NCBI GenBank assembly: GCA_029721435.1
Contig: CM056580.1
Location: 25,414,367 to 25,478,366, forward strand
DNA length: 64,000 nt
Reading direction: 5' to 3'
Source of the DNA: Gymnothorax reevesii
Lineage: Eukaryota > Chordata > Actinopteri > Anguilliformes > Muraenidae
The notes under the pieces were generated by a model. That model was not told the DNA's origin and did no database searches. It saw only the letters and a program-made list of their open reading frames with translations. Made by a program: the position numbers and the translations under genes. Below, one piece after another: positions 12,551 through 26,860 of the stretch (position 1 is its first letter; each line of letters begins with the position of its first letter).

Positions 12551-12967
12551 ATAGTGGACTTGTACAGTATGAAAACGACCAGATATTAGCACTCACATTA
12601 GATCGCTAGCATTAGCATGTTAGCATTTGCATTTAAACATTTATATCACTCAATTACCATTTTACACAAGAAGGCTTAAACTGAAATGCCATCTGCTCTC
12701 ATGTTAACATCATAGAGGACACGTTAAGTATGGAAATGACCAGATATTAGCACTTACATTAGATCGCTAGCATTAGCATTTTAGCATCAGCATGTAAGCA
12801 GTAGCATTGAAACATTAACATGACCCAATTTGCTTATTATACAAGAAGGGTTAAGCTGAAATGTCATCTGATCTCATATTAACATCATAGAGGACAGGTA
12901 CAGTTTGAAAACGACCAGATATAAACACTCACATTAGATCGCTAGCATTAGCATGTTAGCATTAGCA
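12551..12967 (+). repeat. Short satellite bridge between higher-order blocks
   Basis: A-B-A monomers join the 2176-bp repeat to the second copy of the 12967-bp duplication. The bridge contains the GACAGGTACAGTTTG and AGATATAAACAC variant of A. It belongs to a 1.45-kb piece (about 11511-12966) that reappears at about 20785-22240, offset 9274. Nothing else is seen. Confidence 0.8.
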
Positions 12968-15900
12968 TTCAAACATTTATATCACTCAATTATCATTTTA
13001 CACAAGAAGGGTTGAGCTGAAATGTCATCTGATCTCATATTAACATCATAGTGGACTCGTACAGTATGAAAACGACCAGATATTAGCACTCACATTAGAT
13101 CGCTAGCATTAGCATGTTAGCATTTGCATTTAAACATTTATGTCACTCAATTTCCATTTTACACAAGAAGGCTTAAAGTGAAATGCCATCTGATCTCATG
13201 TTAACATCATTGAGGACATGTTAAGTATGGAAATGACCAGATATTAGCACTTGCATTAGATCGCTAGCATTAGCATTTTAGCATCAGCATGTAAGCATTA
13301 GCATTGAAACATTATCATGACCCAATTTGCTTATTATACAAGAAGGGTTAAGCTGAAATGTCATCTGATCTCATATTAACATCATAGTGGACTTGTACAG
13401 TATGAAAACGACCAGATATTAGCACTCACAATAGATCGCTAGCATTAGCATGTTAGCATTTGCATTCAAACATTTATATCACTCAATTTCCATTTTACAC
13501 AAGAAGGGTTAAGCTGAAATGCCATCTGATCTCATGTTATCATCATAGAGGACACGTTAAGTATGGAAATGACCAGATATTAGCACTTGCATTAGATCGC
13601 TAGCATTAGCATTTTAGCATCAGCATGTAAGCAGTAGCATTGAAACATTAACATGACCCAATTTGCTAATTATACAAGAAGGGTTGAGCTGAAATGTCAT
13701 CTGATCTCATATTAACATCATAGAGGACACGTACAGTATGAAAACGACCAATTTTAGCACTCACATTAGATCGCTAGCATTAGCATGTTAGCATTTGCAT
13801 TTAAACATTTATATCACTCAATTACCATTTTACACAAGAAGGCTTAAACTGAAATGCCATCTGATCTCATGTTAACATCATTGGGGACACGTTAAGTATG
13901 GAAATGACCAGATATTAGCACTTGCATTAGATCGCTAGCATTAGAATTTTAGCATCAGCATGTAAGCATTAGCATTGAAACATTAACATGACCCAATTTG
14001 CTTATTATACAAGAAGGGTTAAGCTGAAATGTCATCTGATCTCATATTAACATCATAGAGGACACGTACAGTATGAAAACGACCAGATTTTAGCACTCAC
14101 ATTAGATCGCTAGCATTAGCATGTTAGCATTTGCATTTAAACATTTATATCACTCAATTACCATTTTACACAAGAAGGCTTAAACTGAAATGCCATCTGC
14201 TCTCATGTTAACATCATAGAGGACACGTTAAGTATGGAAATGACCAGATATTAGCACTTACATTAGATCGCTAGCATTAGCATTTTAGCATCAGCATGTA
14301 AGCATTTGCATTGAAACATTAACATGACCCAATTTGCTTATTATACAAGAAGGGTTAAGCTGAAATGTCATCTGATCTCATATTAACATCATAGAGGACA
14401 TGTACAGTTTGAAAATGACCAGATATTAGCACTCGAATTAGATTGCTAGCATTAGCATTTTTGCATCAGTATGTTAGCATTAGCATTGATACATTAACAT
14501 TACCCAATTTGCTTATTATACAAGAAGGGTTAAGCTGAAATGTCATCTGATCTCATATTAACATCATAGAGGACACGTACAGTATGAAAACGACCAGATA
14601 TTAGCACTCACATTAGATCGCTAGCATTAGCATGTTAGCATTAGCATTCAAACATTTATATCACTCAATTTCCATTTTACACAAGAAGGGTTAAGCTGAA
14701 ATGCCATCTGATCTCATGTTATCATCATAGAGGACACGTTAAGTATGGAAATGACCAGATATTAGCACTTGCATTAGATCGCTAGCATTAGCATTTTAGC
14801 ATCAGCATGTAAGCAGTAGCATTGAAACATTAACATGACCCAATTTGCTAATTATACAAGAAGGGTTGAGCTGAAATGTCATCTGATCTCATATTAACAT
14901 CATAGAGGACACGTACAGTATGAAAACGACCAGATTTTAGCACTCACATTACATCGCTAGCATTAGCATGTTAGCATTTGCATTAAAACATTTATATCAC
15001 TCAATTACCATTTTACACAAGAAGGCTTAAACTGAAATGCCATCTGCTCTCATGTTAACATCATAGAGGACAAGTTAAGTATGGAAATGACCAGATATTA
15101 GCCCTTACATTAGATCGATAGCATTAGCATTTTAGCATCAGCATGTAAGCATTAGCATTGAAACATTAACGTGACCCGATTTCCTTATTATACAAGAAGG
15201 GTTAAGCTGAAATGTCATCTGATCTCATATTAACATCATAGAGGACATGTACAGTTTGAAAATGACCAGATATTAGCACTCAAATTAGATCGCTAGCATT
15301 AGCATTTTTGCATCAGTATGTTAGCATTAGCATTGATACATTAACATCACCCAATTTGCTTATTATACAAGAAGGGTTAAGCTGAAATGTCATCTGATCT
15401 CATATTAACATGATAGAGGACACGTACAGTATGAAAACGACCAGATATTAGCACTCACATTAGATCGCTAGCATTAGCATGTTAGCATTAGCATTCAAAC
15501 ATTTATATCACTCAATTTCCATTTTACACAAGAAGGGTTAAGCTGAAATGCCATCTGATCTCATGTTATCATCATAGAGGACACGTTAAATATGGAAATG
15601 ACCAGATATTAGCACTTGCATTAGATTGCTAGCATTAGCATTTTAGCATCAGCATGAAAGCATTAGCATTGAAACATTAACATGACCCAATTTGCTAATT
15701 ATACAAGAAGGGTTGAGCTGAAATGTCATCTGATCTCATATTAACATCATAGAGGACACGTACAGTATGAAAACGACCAGATTTTAGCACTCACATTAGA
15801 TCGCTAGCATTAGCATGTTAGCATTTGCATTTAAACATTTATGTCACTCAATTTCCATTTTACACAAGAAGGGTTAAGCTGAAATGCCATCTGATCTCAT

Positions 15901-18843
15901 GTTATCATCATAGAGGACATGTTAAGTATGGAAATGACCAGATATTAGCACTTGCATTAGATCGCTAGCATTAGCATTTTAGCATCAGCATGTAAGCAGT
16001 AGCATTGAAACATTAACATGACCCAATTTGCTAATTATACAAGAAGGGTTGAGCTGAAATGTCATCTGATCTCATATTAACATCATAGAGGACACGTACA
16101 GTATGAAAACGACCAGATTTTAGCACTCACATTAGATTTCTAGCATTAGCATGTTAGCATTTGCATTTAAACATTTATATCACTCAATTTCCATTTTACA
16201 CAAGAAGGCTTAAACTGAAATGCCATCTGATCTCATGTTAACATCATAGAGGACACGTTAAGTATGGAAATGACCAGATATTAGCACTTGCATTAGATCG
16301 CTAGCATTAGCATTTTAGCATCAGCATCTAAGCATTAGCATTGAAACATTAACATGACCCAATTTGCTTATTATACAAGAAGGGTTAAGCTGAAATGTCA
16401 TCTGATCTCATATTAACATCATAGAGGACATGTACAGTTTGAAAATGACCAGATATTAGCACTCTTATAACATCGCTAGCATTAGCAATTCAGCATTGGC
16501 ATGTTTGAATTAGCCAGTTAGCATTAGCATTCAAACATTAACCTCACCCAATTTGCTTATTATACAAGAAGGGTTAAGCTGAAATGTCATCTGATCTCAT
16601 ATTAACATCATAGAGGACAGGTACAGTTTGAAAACGACCAGATATAAGCACTCACATTAGATCGCTAGCATTAGCATGTTAGCATTAGCATTCAAACATT
16701 TATATCACTCAATTTCCATTTTACACAAAAAGGGTTAAACTGAAATGCCATCTGATCTCATGTTAACATCATTGAGGACACGTTAAGTATGGAAATGACC
16801 AGATATTAGCACTTGCATTAGATCGCTAGCATTAGAATTTTAGCATCAGCATGTAAGCATTAGCATTGAAACATTAACATGACCCAATTTGCTTATTATA
16901 CAAGAAGGGTTAAGCTGAAATGTCATCTGATCTCATATTAACATCATAGAGGACACGTACAGTATGAAAACGACCAGATTTTAGCACTCACATTAGATCG
17001 CTAGCATTAGCATGTTAGCATTTGCATTTAAACATTTATATCACTCAATTACCATTTTACACAAGAAGGCTTAAACTGAAATGCCATCTGCTCTCATGTT
17101 AACATCATAGAGGACACGTTAAGTATGGAAATGACCAGATATTAGCACTTACATTAGATCGCTAGCATTAGCATTTTAGCATCAGCATGTAAGCAGTAGC
17201 ATTGAAACATTAACATGACCCAATTTGCTAATTATACAAGAAGGGTTGAGCTGAAATGTCATCTGATCTCATATTAACATCATAGTGGACTTGTACAGTA
17301 TGAAAACGACCAGATATTAGCACTCACATTAGATCGCTAGCATTAGCATGTTAGCATTTGCATTTAAACATTTATGTCACTCAATTTCCATTTTACACAA
17401 GAAGGCTTAAAGTGAAATGCCATCTGATCTCATGTTAACATCATAGAGGACATGTTAAGCATGGAAATGACCAGATATTAGCACTTGCATTAGATCGCTA
17501 GCATTAGCATTTTAGCATCAGCATGTACGCATTAGCATTGAAACATTATCATGACCCAATTTGCTTATTATACAAGAAGGGTTAAGCTGAAATGTCATCT
17601 GATCTCATATTAACATCATAGTGGACTCGTACAGTATGAAAATGACCAGATATTAGCACTCACATTACATCGCTAGCATTAGCATGTTAGCATTTGCATT
17701 CAAACATTTATATCACTCAATTTCCATTTTACACAAGAAGGGTTAAGCTGAAATGCCATCTGATCTCATGTTATCATCATAGAGGACACGTTAAGTATGG
17801 AAATGACCAGATATTAGCACTTGCATTAGATCGCTAGCATTAGCATTTTAGCATCAGCATGTAAGCAGTAGCATTGAAACATTAACATGACCCAATTTGC
17901 TAATTATACAAGAAGGGTTGAGCTGAAATGTCATCTGATCTCATATTAACATCATAGAGGACACGTACAGTATGAAAACGACCAGATTTTAGCACTCACA
18001 TTAGATCGCTAGCATTAGCATGTTAGCATTTGCATTTAAACATTTATATCACTCAATTACCATTTTACACAAGAAGGCTTAAACTGAAATGCCATCTGCT
18101 CTCATGTTAACATCATAGAGGACACGTTAAGTATGGAAATGACCAGATATTAGCACTTACATTAGATCGCTAGCATTAGCATTTTAGCATCAGCATGTAA
18201 GCATTTGCATTGAAACATTAACATGACCCAATTTGCTTATTATACAAGAAGGGTTAAGCTGAAATGTCATCTGATCTCATATTAACATCATAGAGGACAT
18301 GTACAGTTTGAAAATGACCAGATATTAGCACTCGAATTAGATTGCTAGCATTAGCATTTTTGCATCAGTATGTTAGCATTAGCATTGATACATTAACATT
18401 ACCCAATTTGCTTATTATACAAGAAGGGTTAAGCTGAAATGTCATCTGATCTCATATTAACATCATAGAGGACACGTACAGTATGAAAACGACCAGATAT
18501 TAGCACTCACATTAGATCGCTAGCATTAGCATGTTAGCATTAGCATTCAAACATTTATATCACTCAATTTCCATTTTACACAAGAAGGGTTAAGCTGAAA
18601 TGCCATCTGATCTCATGTTATCATCATAGAGGACACGTTAAGTATGGAAATGACCAGATATTAGCACTTGCATTAGATCGCTAGCATTAGCATTTTAGCA
18701 TCAGCATGTAAGCAGTAGCATTGAAACATTAACATGACCCAATTTGCTAATTATACAAGAAGGGTTGAGCTGAAATGTCATCTGATCTCATATTAACATC
18801 ATAGAGGACACGTACAGTATGAAAACGACCAGATTTTAGCACT
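12968..18843 (+). repeat. Long-range duplicated block, copy 2 (offset 12967)
   Basis: This is the second copy of 1-5876, with C at 14345, 15192 and 18244 and D at 16375, each exactly 12967 bp from its partner. The offset fits 77 monomers (38 of 161, 37 of 175 and 2 of 189 bp) minus four visible one-base deletions, near 782, 6575, 8570 and 10741. Very low divergence over 5.9 kb suggests a recent duplication, or homogenisation, of a segment larger than any single higher-order unit here. Confidence 0.9.
16375..16563 (+). repeat. Satellite monomer type D
   Basis: This copy lies exactly 12967 bp downstream of the D at 3408 and shares its AATTCAGC subtype. It is part of the long-range block duplication. 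Confidence 0.9.
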
Positions 18844-21800
18844 TACATTACATCGCTAGCATTAGCATGTTAGCATTCGCATTAAAACATTTATATCACT
18901 CAATTACCATTTTACACAAGAAGGCTTAAACTGAAATGCCATCTGCTCTCATGTTAACATCATAGAGGACAAGTTAAGTATGGAAATGACCAGATATTAG
19001 CACTTACATTAGATCGCTAGCATTAGCATTTTAGCATCAGCATGTAAGCATTAGCATTGAAACATTAACGTGACCCGATTTCCTTATTATACAAGAAGGG
19101 TTAAGCTGAAATGTCATCTGATCTCATATTAACATCATAGAGGACATGTACAGTTTGAAAATGACCAGATATTAGCACTCAAATTAGATCGCTAGCATTA
19201 GCATTTTTGCATCAGTATGTTAGCATTAGCATTGATACATTAACATCACCCAATTTGCTTATTATACAAGAAGGGTTAAGCTGAAATGTCATCTGATCTC
19301 ATATTAACATGATAGAGGACACGTACAGTATGAAAACGACCAGATATTAGCACTCACATTAGATCGCTAGCATTAGCATGTTAGCATTAGCATTCAAACA
19401 TTTATATCACTCAATTTCCATTTTACACAAGAAGGGTTAAGCTGAAATGCCATCTGATCTCATGTTATCATCATAGAGGACACGTTAAATATGGAAATGA
19501 CCAGATATTAGCACTTGCATTAGATTGCTAGCATTAGCATTTTAGCATCAGCATGTAAGCATTAGCATTGAAACATTAACATGACCCAATTTGCTAATTA
19601 TACAAGAAGGGTTGAGCTGAAATGTCATCTGATCTCATATTAACATCATAGAGGACACGTACAGTATGAAAACGACCAGATTTTAGCACTCACATTAGAT
19701 CGCTAGCATTAGCATGTTAGCATTTGCATTTAAACATTTATGTCACTCAATTTCCATTTTACACAAGAAGGCTTAAACTGAAATGCCATCTGATCTCATG
19801 TTAACATCATAGAGGACACGTTAAGTATGGAAATGACCAGATATTAGCACTTGCATTAGATCGCTAGCATTAGCATTTTAGCATCAGCATGTAAGCATTA
19901 GCATTGAAACATTAACATGACCCAATTTGCCAATTATACAAGAAGGGTTGAGCTGAAATGTCATCTAATCTCATATTAACATCATAGAGGACACGTACAG
20001 TATGAAAACGACCAGATATTAGCACTCACATTAGATCGCTAGCATTAGCATTTAAGCATTTGCATTCAAACATTTATATCACTCAATTTCCATTTTACAC
20101 AAGAAGGGTTAAGCTGAAATGTCATCTGATCTCATATTAACATCATAGAGGACAGGTACAGTTTGAAAACGACCAGATATAAGCACTCACATTAGATCGC
20201 TAGCATTAGCATGTTAGCATTAGCATTCAAACATTTATATCACTCAATTTCCATTTTACACAATAAGGGTTAAACTGAAATGCCATCTGATCTCATGTTA
20301 ACATCATTGAGGACACGTTAAGTATGGAAATGACCAGATATTAGCACTTGCATTAGATCGCTAGCATTAGAATTTTAGCATCAGCATGTAAGCATTAGCA
20401 TTGAAACATTAACATGACCCAATTTGCTTATTATACAAGAAGGGTTAAGCTGAAATGTCATCTGATCTCATATTAACATCATAGAGGACACGTACAGTAT
20501 GAAAACGACCAGATTTTAGCACTCACATTAGATCGCTAGCATTAGCATGTTAGCATTTGCATTTAAACATTTATATCACTCAATTACCATTTTACACAAG
20601 AAGGCTTAAACTGAAATGCCATCTGCTCTCATGTTAACATCATAGAGGACACGTTAAGTATGGAAATGACCAGATATTAGCACTTACATTAGATCGCTAG
20701 CATTAGCATTTTAGCATCAGCATGTAAGCATTAGCATTGAAACATTAACATGACCCAATTTGCTAATTATACAAGAAGGGTTGAGCTGAAATGTCATCTG
20801 ATCTCATATTAACATCATAGTGGACTTGTACAGTATGAAAACGACCAGATATTAGCACTCACATTAGATCGCTAGCATTAGCATGTTAGCATTTGCATTT
20901 AAACATTTATGTCACTCAATTTCCATTTTACACAAGAAGGCTTAAAGTGAAATGCCATCTGATCTCATGTTAACATCATAGAGGACATGTTAAGCATGGA
21001 AATGACCAGATATTAGCACTTGCATTAGATCGCTAGCATTAGCATTTTAGCATCAGCATGTACGCATTAGCATTGAAACATTATCATGACCCAATTTGCT
21101 TATTATACAAGAAGGGTTAAGCTGAAATGTCATCTGATCTCATATTAACATCATAGTGGACTCGTACAGTATGAAAATGACCAGATATTAGCACTCACAT
21201 TAGATCGCTAGCATTAGCATGTTAGCATTTGCATTCAAACATTTATATCACTCAATTTCCATTTTACACAAGAAGGGTTAAGCTGAAATGCCATCTGATC
21301 TCATGTTATCATCATAGAGGACACGTTAAGTATGGAAATGACCAGATATTAGCACTTGCATTAGATCGCTAGCATTAGCATTTTAGCATCAGCATGTAAG
21401 CAGTAGCATTGAAACATTAACATGACCCAATTTGCTAATTATACAAGAAGGGTTGAGCTGAAATGTCATCTGATCTCATATTAACATCATAGAGGACACG
21501 TACAGTATGAAAACGACCAGATTTTAGCACTCACATTAGATCGCTAGCATTAGCATGTTAGCATTTGCATTTAAACATTTATATCACTCAATTACCATTT
21601 TACACAAGAAGGCTTAAACTGAAATGCCATCTGATCTCATGTTAACATCATTGAGGACACGTTAAGTATGGAAATGACCAGATATTAGCACTTGCATTAG
21701 ATCGCTAGCATTAGCATTTTAGCATCAGCATGTAAGCATTAGCATTGAAACATTATCATGACCCAATTTGCTTATTATACAAGAAGGGTTAAGCTGAAAT

Positions 21801-22250
21801 GTCATCTGATCTCATATTAACATCATAGTGGACTTGTACAGTATGAAAACGACCAGATATTAGCACTCACATTAGATCGCTAGCATTAGCATGTTAGCAT
21901 TTGCATTTAAACATTTATATCACTCAATTACCATTTTACACAAGAAGGCTTAAACTGAAATGCCATCTGCTCTCATGTTAACATCATAGAGGACACGTTA
22001 AGTATGGAAATGACCAGATATTAGCACTTACATTAGATCGCTAGCATTAGCATTTTAGCATCAGCATGTAAGCAGTAGCATTGAAACATTAACATGACCC
22101 AATTTGCTAATTATACAAGAAGGGTTAAGCTGAAATGTCATCTGATCTCATATTAACATCATAGAGGACAGGTACAGTTTGAAAACGACCAGATATAAAC
22201 ACTCACATTAGATCGCTAGCATTAGCATGTTAGCATTAGCATTTAAACAT
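18844..22250 (+). repeat. Mosaic satellite segment
   Basis: This stretch is pieced together from blocks seen elsewhere. About 18244-20098 matches 45147-47001 (offset 26903), including the two C monomers and the rare GCATTTAAGCATTTGC at 20048. Positions 20099 to about 21630 match 3597-5128 (offset 16502), including ACACAATAAGG. Positions 20785-22240 also match 11511-12966 (offset 9274), including TACGCATTAG at 21061. No gene is seen. Confidence 0.82.
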
Positions 22251-25200
22251 TTATATCACTCAATTTCCATTTTACACAAGAAGGGTTAAGCTGAAATGCC
22301 ATCTGATCTCATGTTATCATCATAGAGGACACGTTAAGTATGGAAATGACCAGATATTAGCACTTGCATTAGATCGCTAGCATTAGCATTTTAGCATCAG
22401 CATGTAAGCAGTAGCATTGAAACATTAACATGACCCAATTTGCTAATTATAAAAGAAGGGTTGAGCTGAAATGTCATCTGATCTCATATTAACATCATAG
22501 AGGACACGTACAGTATGAAAACAACCAGATTTTAGCACTCACATTAGATCGCTAGCATTAGCATGTTAGCATTTGCATTTAAACATTTATATCACTCAAT
22601 TACCATTTTACACAAGAAGGCTTAAACTGAAATGCCATCTGATCTCATGTTAACATCATTGAGGACACGTTAAGTATGGAAATGACCAGATATTAGCACT
22701 TGCATTAGATCGCTAGCATTAGAATTTTAGCATCAGCATGTAAGCATTAGCATTGAAACATTAACATGACCCAATTTGCTTATTATACAAGAAGGGTTAA
22801 GCTGAAATGTCATCTGATCTCATATTAACATCATAGAGGACACGTACAGTATGAAAACGACCAGATTTTAGCACTCACATTAGATCGCTAGCATTAGCAT
22901 GTTAGCATTTGCATTTAAACATTTATATCACTCAATTACCATTTTACACAAGAAGGCTTAAACTGAAATGCCATTTGATCTCATGTTAACATCATTGAGG
23001 ACACGTTAAGTATGGAAATGACCAGATATTAGCACTTGCATTAGATCGCTAGCATTAGAATTTTAGCATCAGCATGTAAGCATTAGCATTGAAACATTAA
23101 CATGACCCAATTTGCTTATTATACAAGAAGGGTTAAGCTGAAATGTCATCTGATCTCATATTAACATCATAGAGGACACGTACAGTATGAAAACGACCAG
23201 ATTTTAGCACTCACATTAGATCGCTAGCATTAGCATGTTAGCATTTGCATTTAAACATTTATATCACTCAATTACCATTTTACACAAGAAGGCTTAAACT
23301 GAAATGCCATCTACTCTCATGTTAACATCATAGAGGACACGTTAAGTATGGAAATGACCAGATATTAGCACTTACATTAGATCGCTAGCATTAGCATTTT
23401 AGCATCAGCATGTAAGCATTTGCATTGAAACATTAACATGACCCAATTTGCTTATTATACAAGAAGGGTTAAGCTGAAATGTCATCTGATCTCATATTAA
23501 CATCATAGAGGACATGTACAGTTTGAAAATGACCAGATATTAGCACTCGAATTAGATTGCTAGCATTAGCATTTTTGCATCAGTATGTTAGCATTAGCAT
23601 TGATACATTAACATTACCCAATTTGCTTATTATACAAGAAGGGTTAAGCTGAAATGTCATCTGATCTTATATTAACATCATAGAGGACACGTACAGTATG
23701 AAAACGACCAGATATTAGCACTCACATTAGATCGCTAGCATTAGCATGTTAGCATTAGCATTCAAACATTTATATCACTCAATTTCCATTTTACACAAGA
23801 AGGGTTAAGCTGAAATGCCATCTGATCTCATTTTATCATCATAGAGGACACGTTAAGTATGGAAATGACCAGATATTAGCACTTGCATTAGATCGCTAGC
23901 ATTAGCATTTTAGCATCAGCATGTAAGCAGTAGCATTGAAACATTAACATGACCCAATTTTCCAATTATACAAGAAGGGTTGAGCTGAAATGTCATCTGA
24001 TCTCATATTAACATCATAGAGGACACGTACAGTATGAAAACGACCAGATATTAGCACTCACATTAGATCGCTAGCATTAGCATGTTAGCATTTGCATTCA
24101 AACATTTATATCACTCAATTTCCATTTTACACAAGAAGGCTTAAGCTGAAATGCCATCTGATCTCATGTTATCATCATAGAGGACACGTTAAGTATGTAA
24201 ATGACCAGATATTAGCACTTGCATTAGATCGCTAGCATTAGCATTTTAGCATCAGCATGTAAGCAGTAGCTTTGAAACATTAACATGACCCAATTTGCTT
24301 ATTATACAAGAAGGGTTAAGCTGAAATGTCATCTGATCTCATATTAACATCATAGAGGACACGTACAGTATGAAAACGACCAGATTTTAGCACTCACATT
24401 AGATCGCTAGCATTAGCATGTTAGCATTTGCATTTAAACATTTATATCACTCAATTACCATTTTACACAAGAAGACTTAAACTGAAATGCCATCTGATCT
24501 CATGTTAACATCATTGAGGACACGTTAAGTATGGAAATGACCAGATATTAGCACTTGCATTAGATCGCTAGCATTAGCTTTTTAGCATCAGCATGTCAGC
24601 ATTAGCATTGAAACATTAACATGACCCAATTTGCTTATTATACAAGAAGGGTTAAGCTGAAATGTCATCTGATCTCATATTAACATCATAGAGGACATGT
24701 ACAGTTTGAAAATGACCAGATATTAGCACTCTTATAACATCGCTAGCATTAGCAATTTAGCATTGGAATGTTTGAATTAGCCAGTTAGCATTAGCATTCA
24801 AACATTAACCTCACCCAATTTGCTTATTATACAAGAAGGGTTAAGCTGAAATGTCATCCGATCTCATATTAACATCATAGAGGACAGGTACAGTTTGAAA
24901 ACGACCAGATATAAACACTCACATTAGATCGCTAGCATTAGCATGTTAGCATTAGCATTCAAACATTTATATCACTCAATTTCCATTTTACACAAGAAGG
25001 GTTGAGCTGAAATGTCATCTGATCTCATATTAACATCATAGTGGACTCGTACAGTATGAAAACGACCAGATATTAGCACTCAAATTAGATCGCTAGCATT
25101 AGCATGTTAGCATTTGCATTAAAACATTTATGTCACTCAATTTCCATTTTACACAAGAAGGCTTAAAGTGAAATGCCATCTGATCTCATGTTAACATCAT

Positions 25201-26860
25201 AGAGGACATGTTAAGCATGGAAATGACCAGATATTAGCACTTGCATTAGATTGCTAGCATTAGCATTTTAGCGTCAGCATGTAAGCATTAGCATTGAAAC
25301 ATTATCATGACCCAATTTGCTTATTATACAAGAAGGGTTAAGCTGAAATGTCATCTGATCTCATATTAACATCATAGTGGACTCGTACAGTATGAAAACG
25401 ACCAGATATTAGCACTCACATTAGATCGCTAGCATTAGCATGTTAGCATTTGCATTCAAACATTTATATCACTCAATTTCCATTTTACACAAGAAGGGTT
25501 AAGCTGAAATGCCATCTGATCTCATGTTATCATCATAGAGGACACGTTAAGTATGGAAATGACCAGATATTAGCACTTGCATTAGATCGCTAGCATTAGC
25601 ATTTTAGCATCAGCATGTAAGCAGTAGCATTGAAACATTAACATGACCCAATTTGCTAATTATAAAAGAAGGGTTGAGCTGAAATGTCATCTGATCTCAT
25701 ATTAACATCATAGAGGACACGTACAGTATGAAAACAACCAGATTTTAGCACTCACATTAGATCGCTAGCATTAGCATGTTAGCATTTGCATTTAAACATT
25801 TATATCACTCAATTACCATTTTACACAAGAAGGCTTAAACTGAAATGCCATCTGATCTCATGTTAACATCATTGAGGACACGTTAAGTATGGAAATGACC
25901 AGATATTAGCACTTGCATTAGATCGCTAGCATTAGAATTTTAGCATCAGCATGTAAGCATTAGCATTGAAACATTAACATGACCCAATTTGCTTATTATA
26001 CAAGAAGGGTTAAGCTGAAATGTCATCTGATCTCATATTAACATCATAGAGGACACGTACAGTATGAAAACGACCAGATTTTAGCACTCACATTAGATCG
26101 CTAGCATTAGCATGTTAGCATTTGCATTTAAACATTTATATCACTCAATTACCATTTTACACAAGAAGGCTTAAACTGAAATGCCATCTGCTCTCATGTT
26201 AACATCATAGAGGACACATTAAGTATGGAAATGACCAGACATTAGCACTTACATTAGATCGCTAGCATTAGCATTTTAGCATCAGCATGTAAGCATTTGC
26301 ATTGAAACATTGACATGACCCAATTTGCTTATTATACAAGAAGGGTTAAGCTGAAATGTCATCTGATCTCATATTAACATCATAGAGGACATGTACAGTT
26401 TGAAAATGACCAGATATTAGCACTCGAATTAGATTGCTAGCATTAGCATTTTTGCATCAGTATGTTAGCAATAGCATTGATACATTAACATTACCTAATT
26501 TGCTTATTATACAAGAAGGGTTAAGCTGAAATGTCATCTGATCTTATATTAACATCATAGAGGACACGTACAGTATGAAAACGACCAGATATTAGCACTC
26601 ACATTAGATCGCTAGCATTAGCATGTTAGCATTAGCATTCAAACATTTATATCACTCAATTTCCATTTTACACAAGAAGGGTTAAGCTGAAATGCCATCT
26701 GATCTCATGTTATCATCATAGAGGACACGTTAAGTATGGAAATGACCAGATATTAGCACTTGCATTAGATCGCTAGCATTAGCATTTTAGCATCAGCATG
26801 TAAGCAGTAGCATTGAAACATTAACATGACCCAATTTGCTAATTATACAAGAAGGGTTGA
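22251..26860 (+). repeat. Satellite segment with a 3213-bp-spaced repeat and one-dimer length change
   Basis: Two related stretches begin with the rare TATAAAAGAAGG (22449 and 25662) and AAAACAACCAG (about 22519 and 25732), 3213 bp apart. The first then has three A-B dimers before its C monomer (23459); the second has two before its C (26336), so the spacing drops to 2877, exactly 336 less. D at 24642 lies between them. The TTTGAAACATTAAC variant near 24271 marks this stretch and recurs near 28670 and 34395. Confidence 0.85.
24642..24830 (+). repeat. Satellite monomer type D
   Basis: This copy has TTGGAATG where the others read TTGGCATG. It lies 18518 bp from the D at 6124. The surrounding 1.8 kb (24467 to about 26290) parallels 5949 to about 7770. 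Confidence 0.9.
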
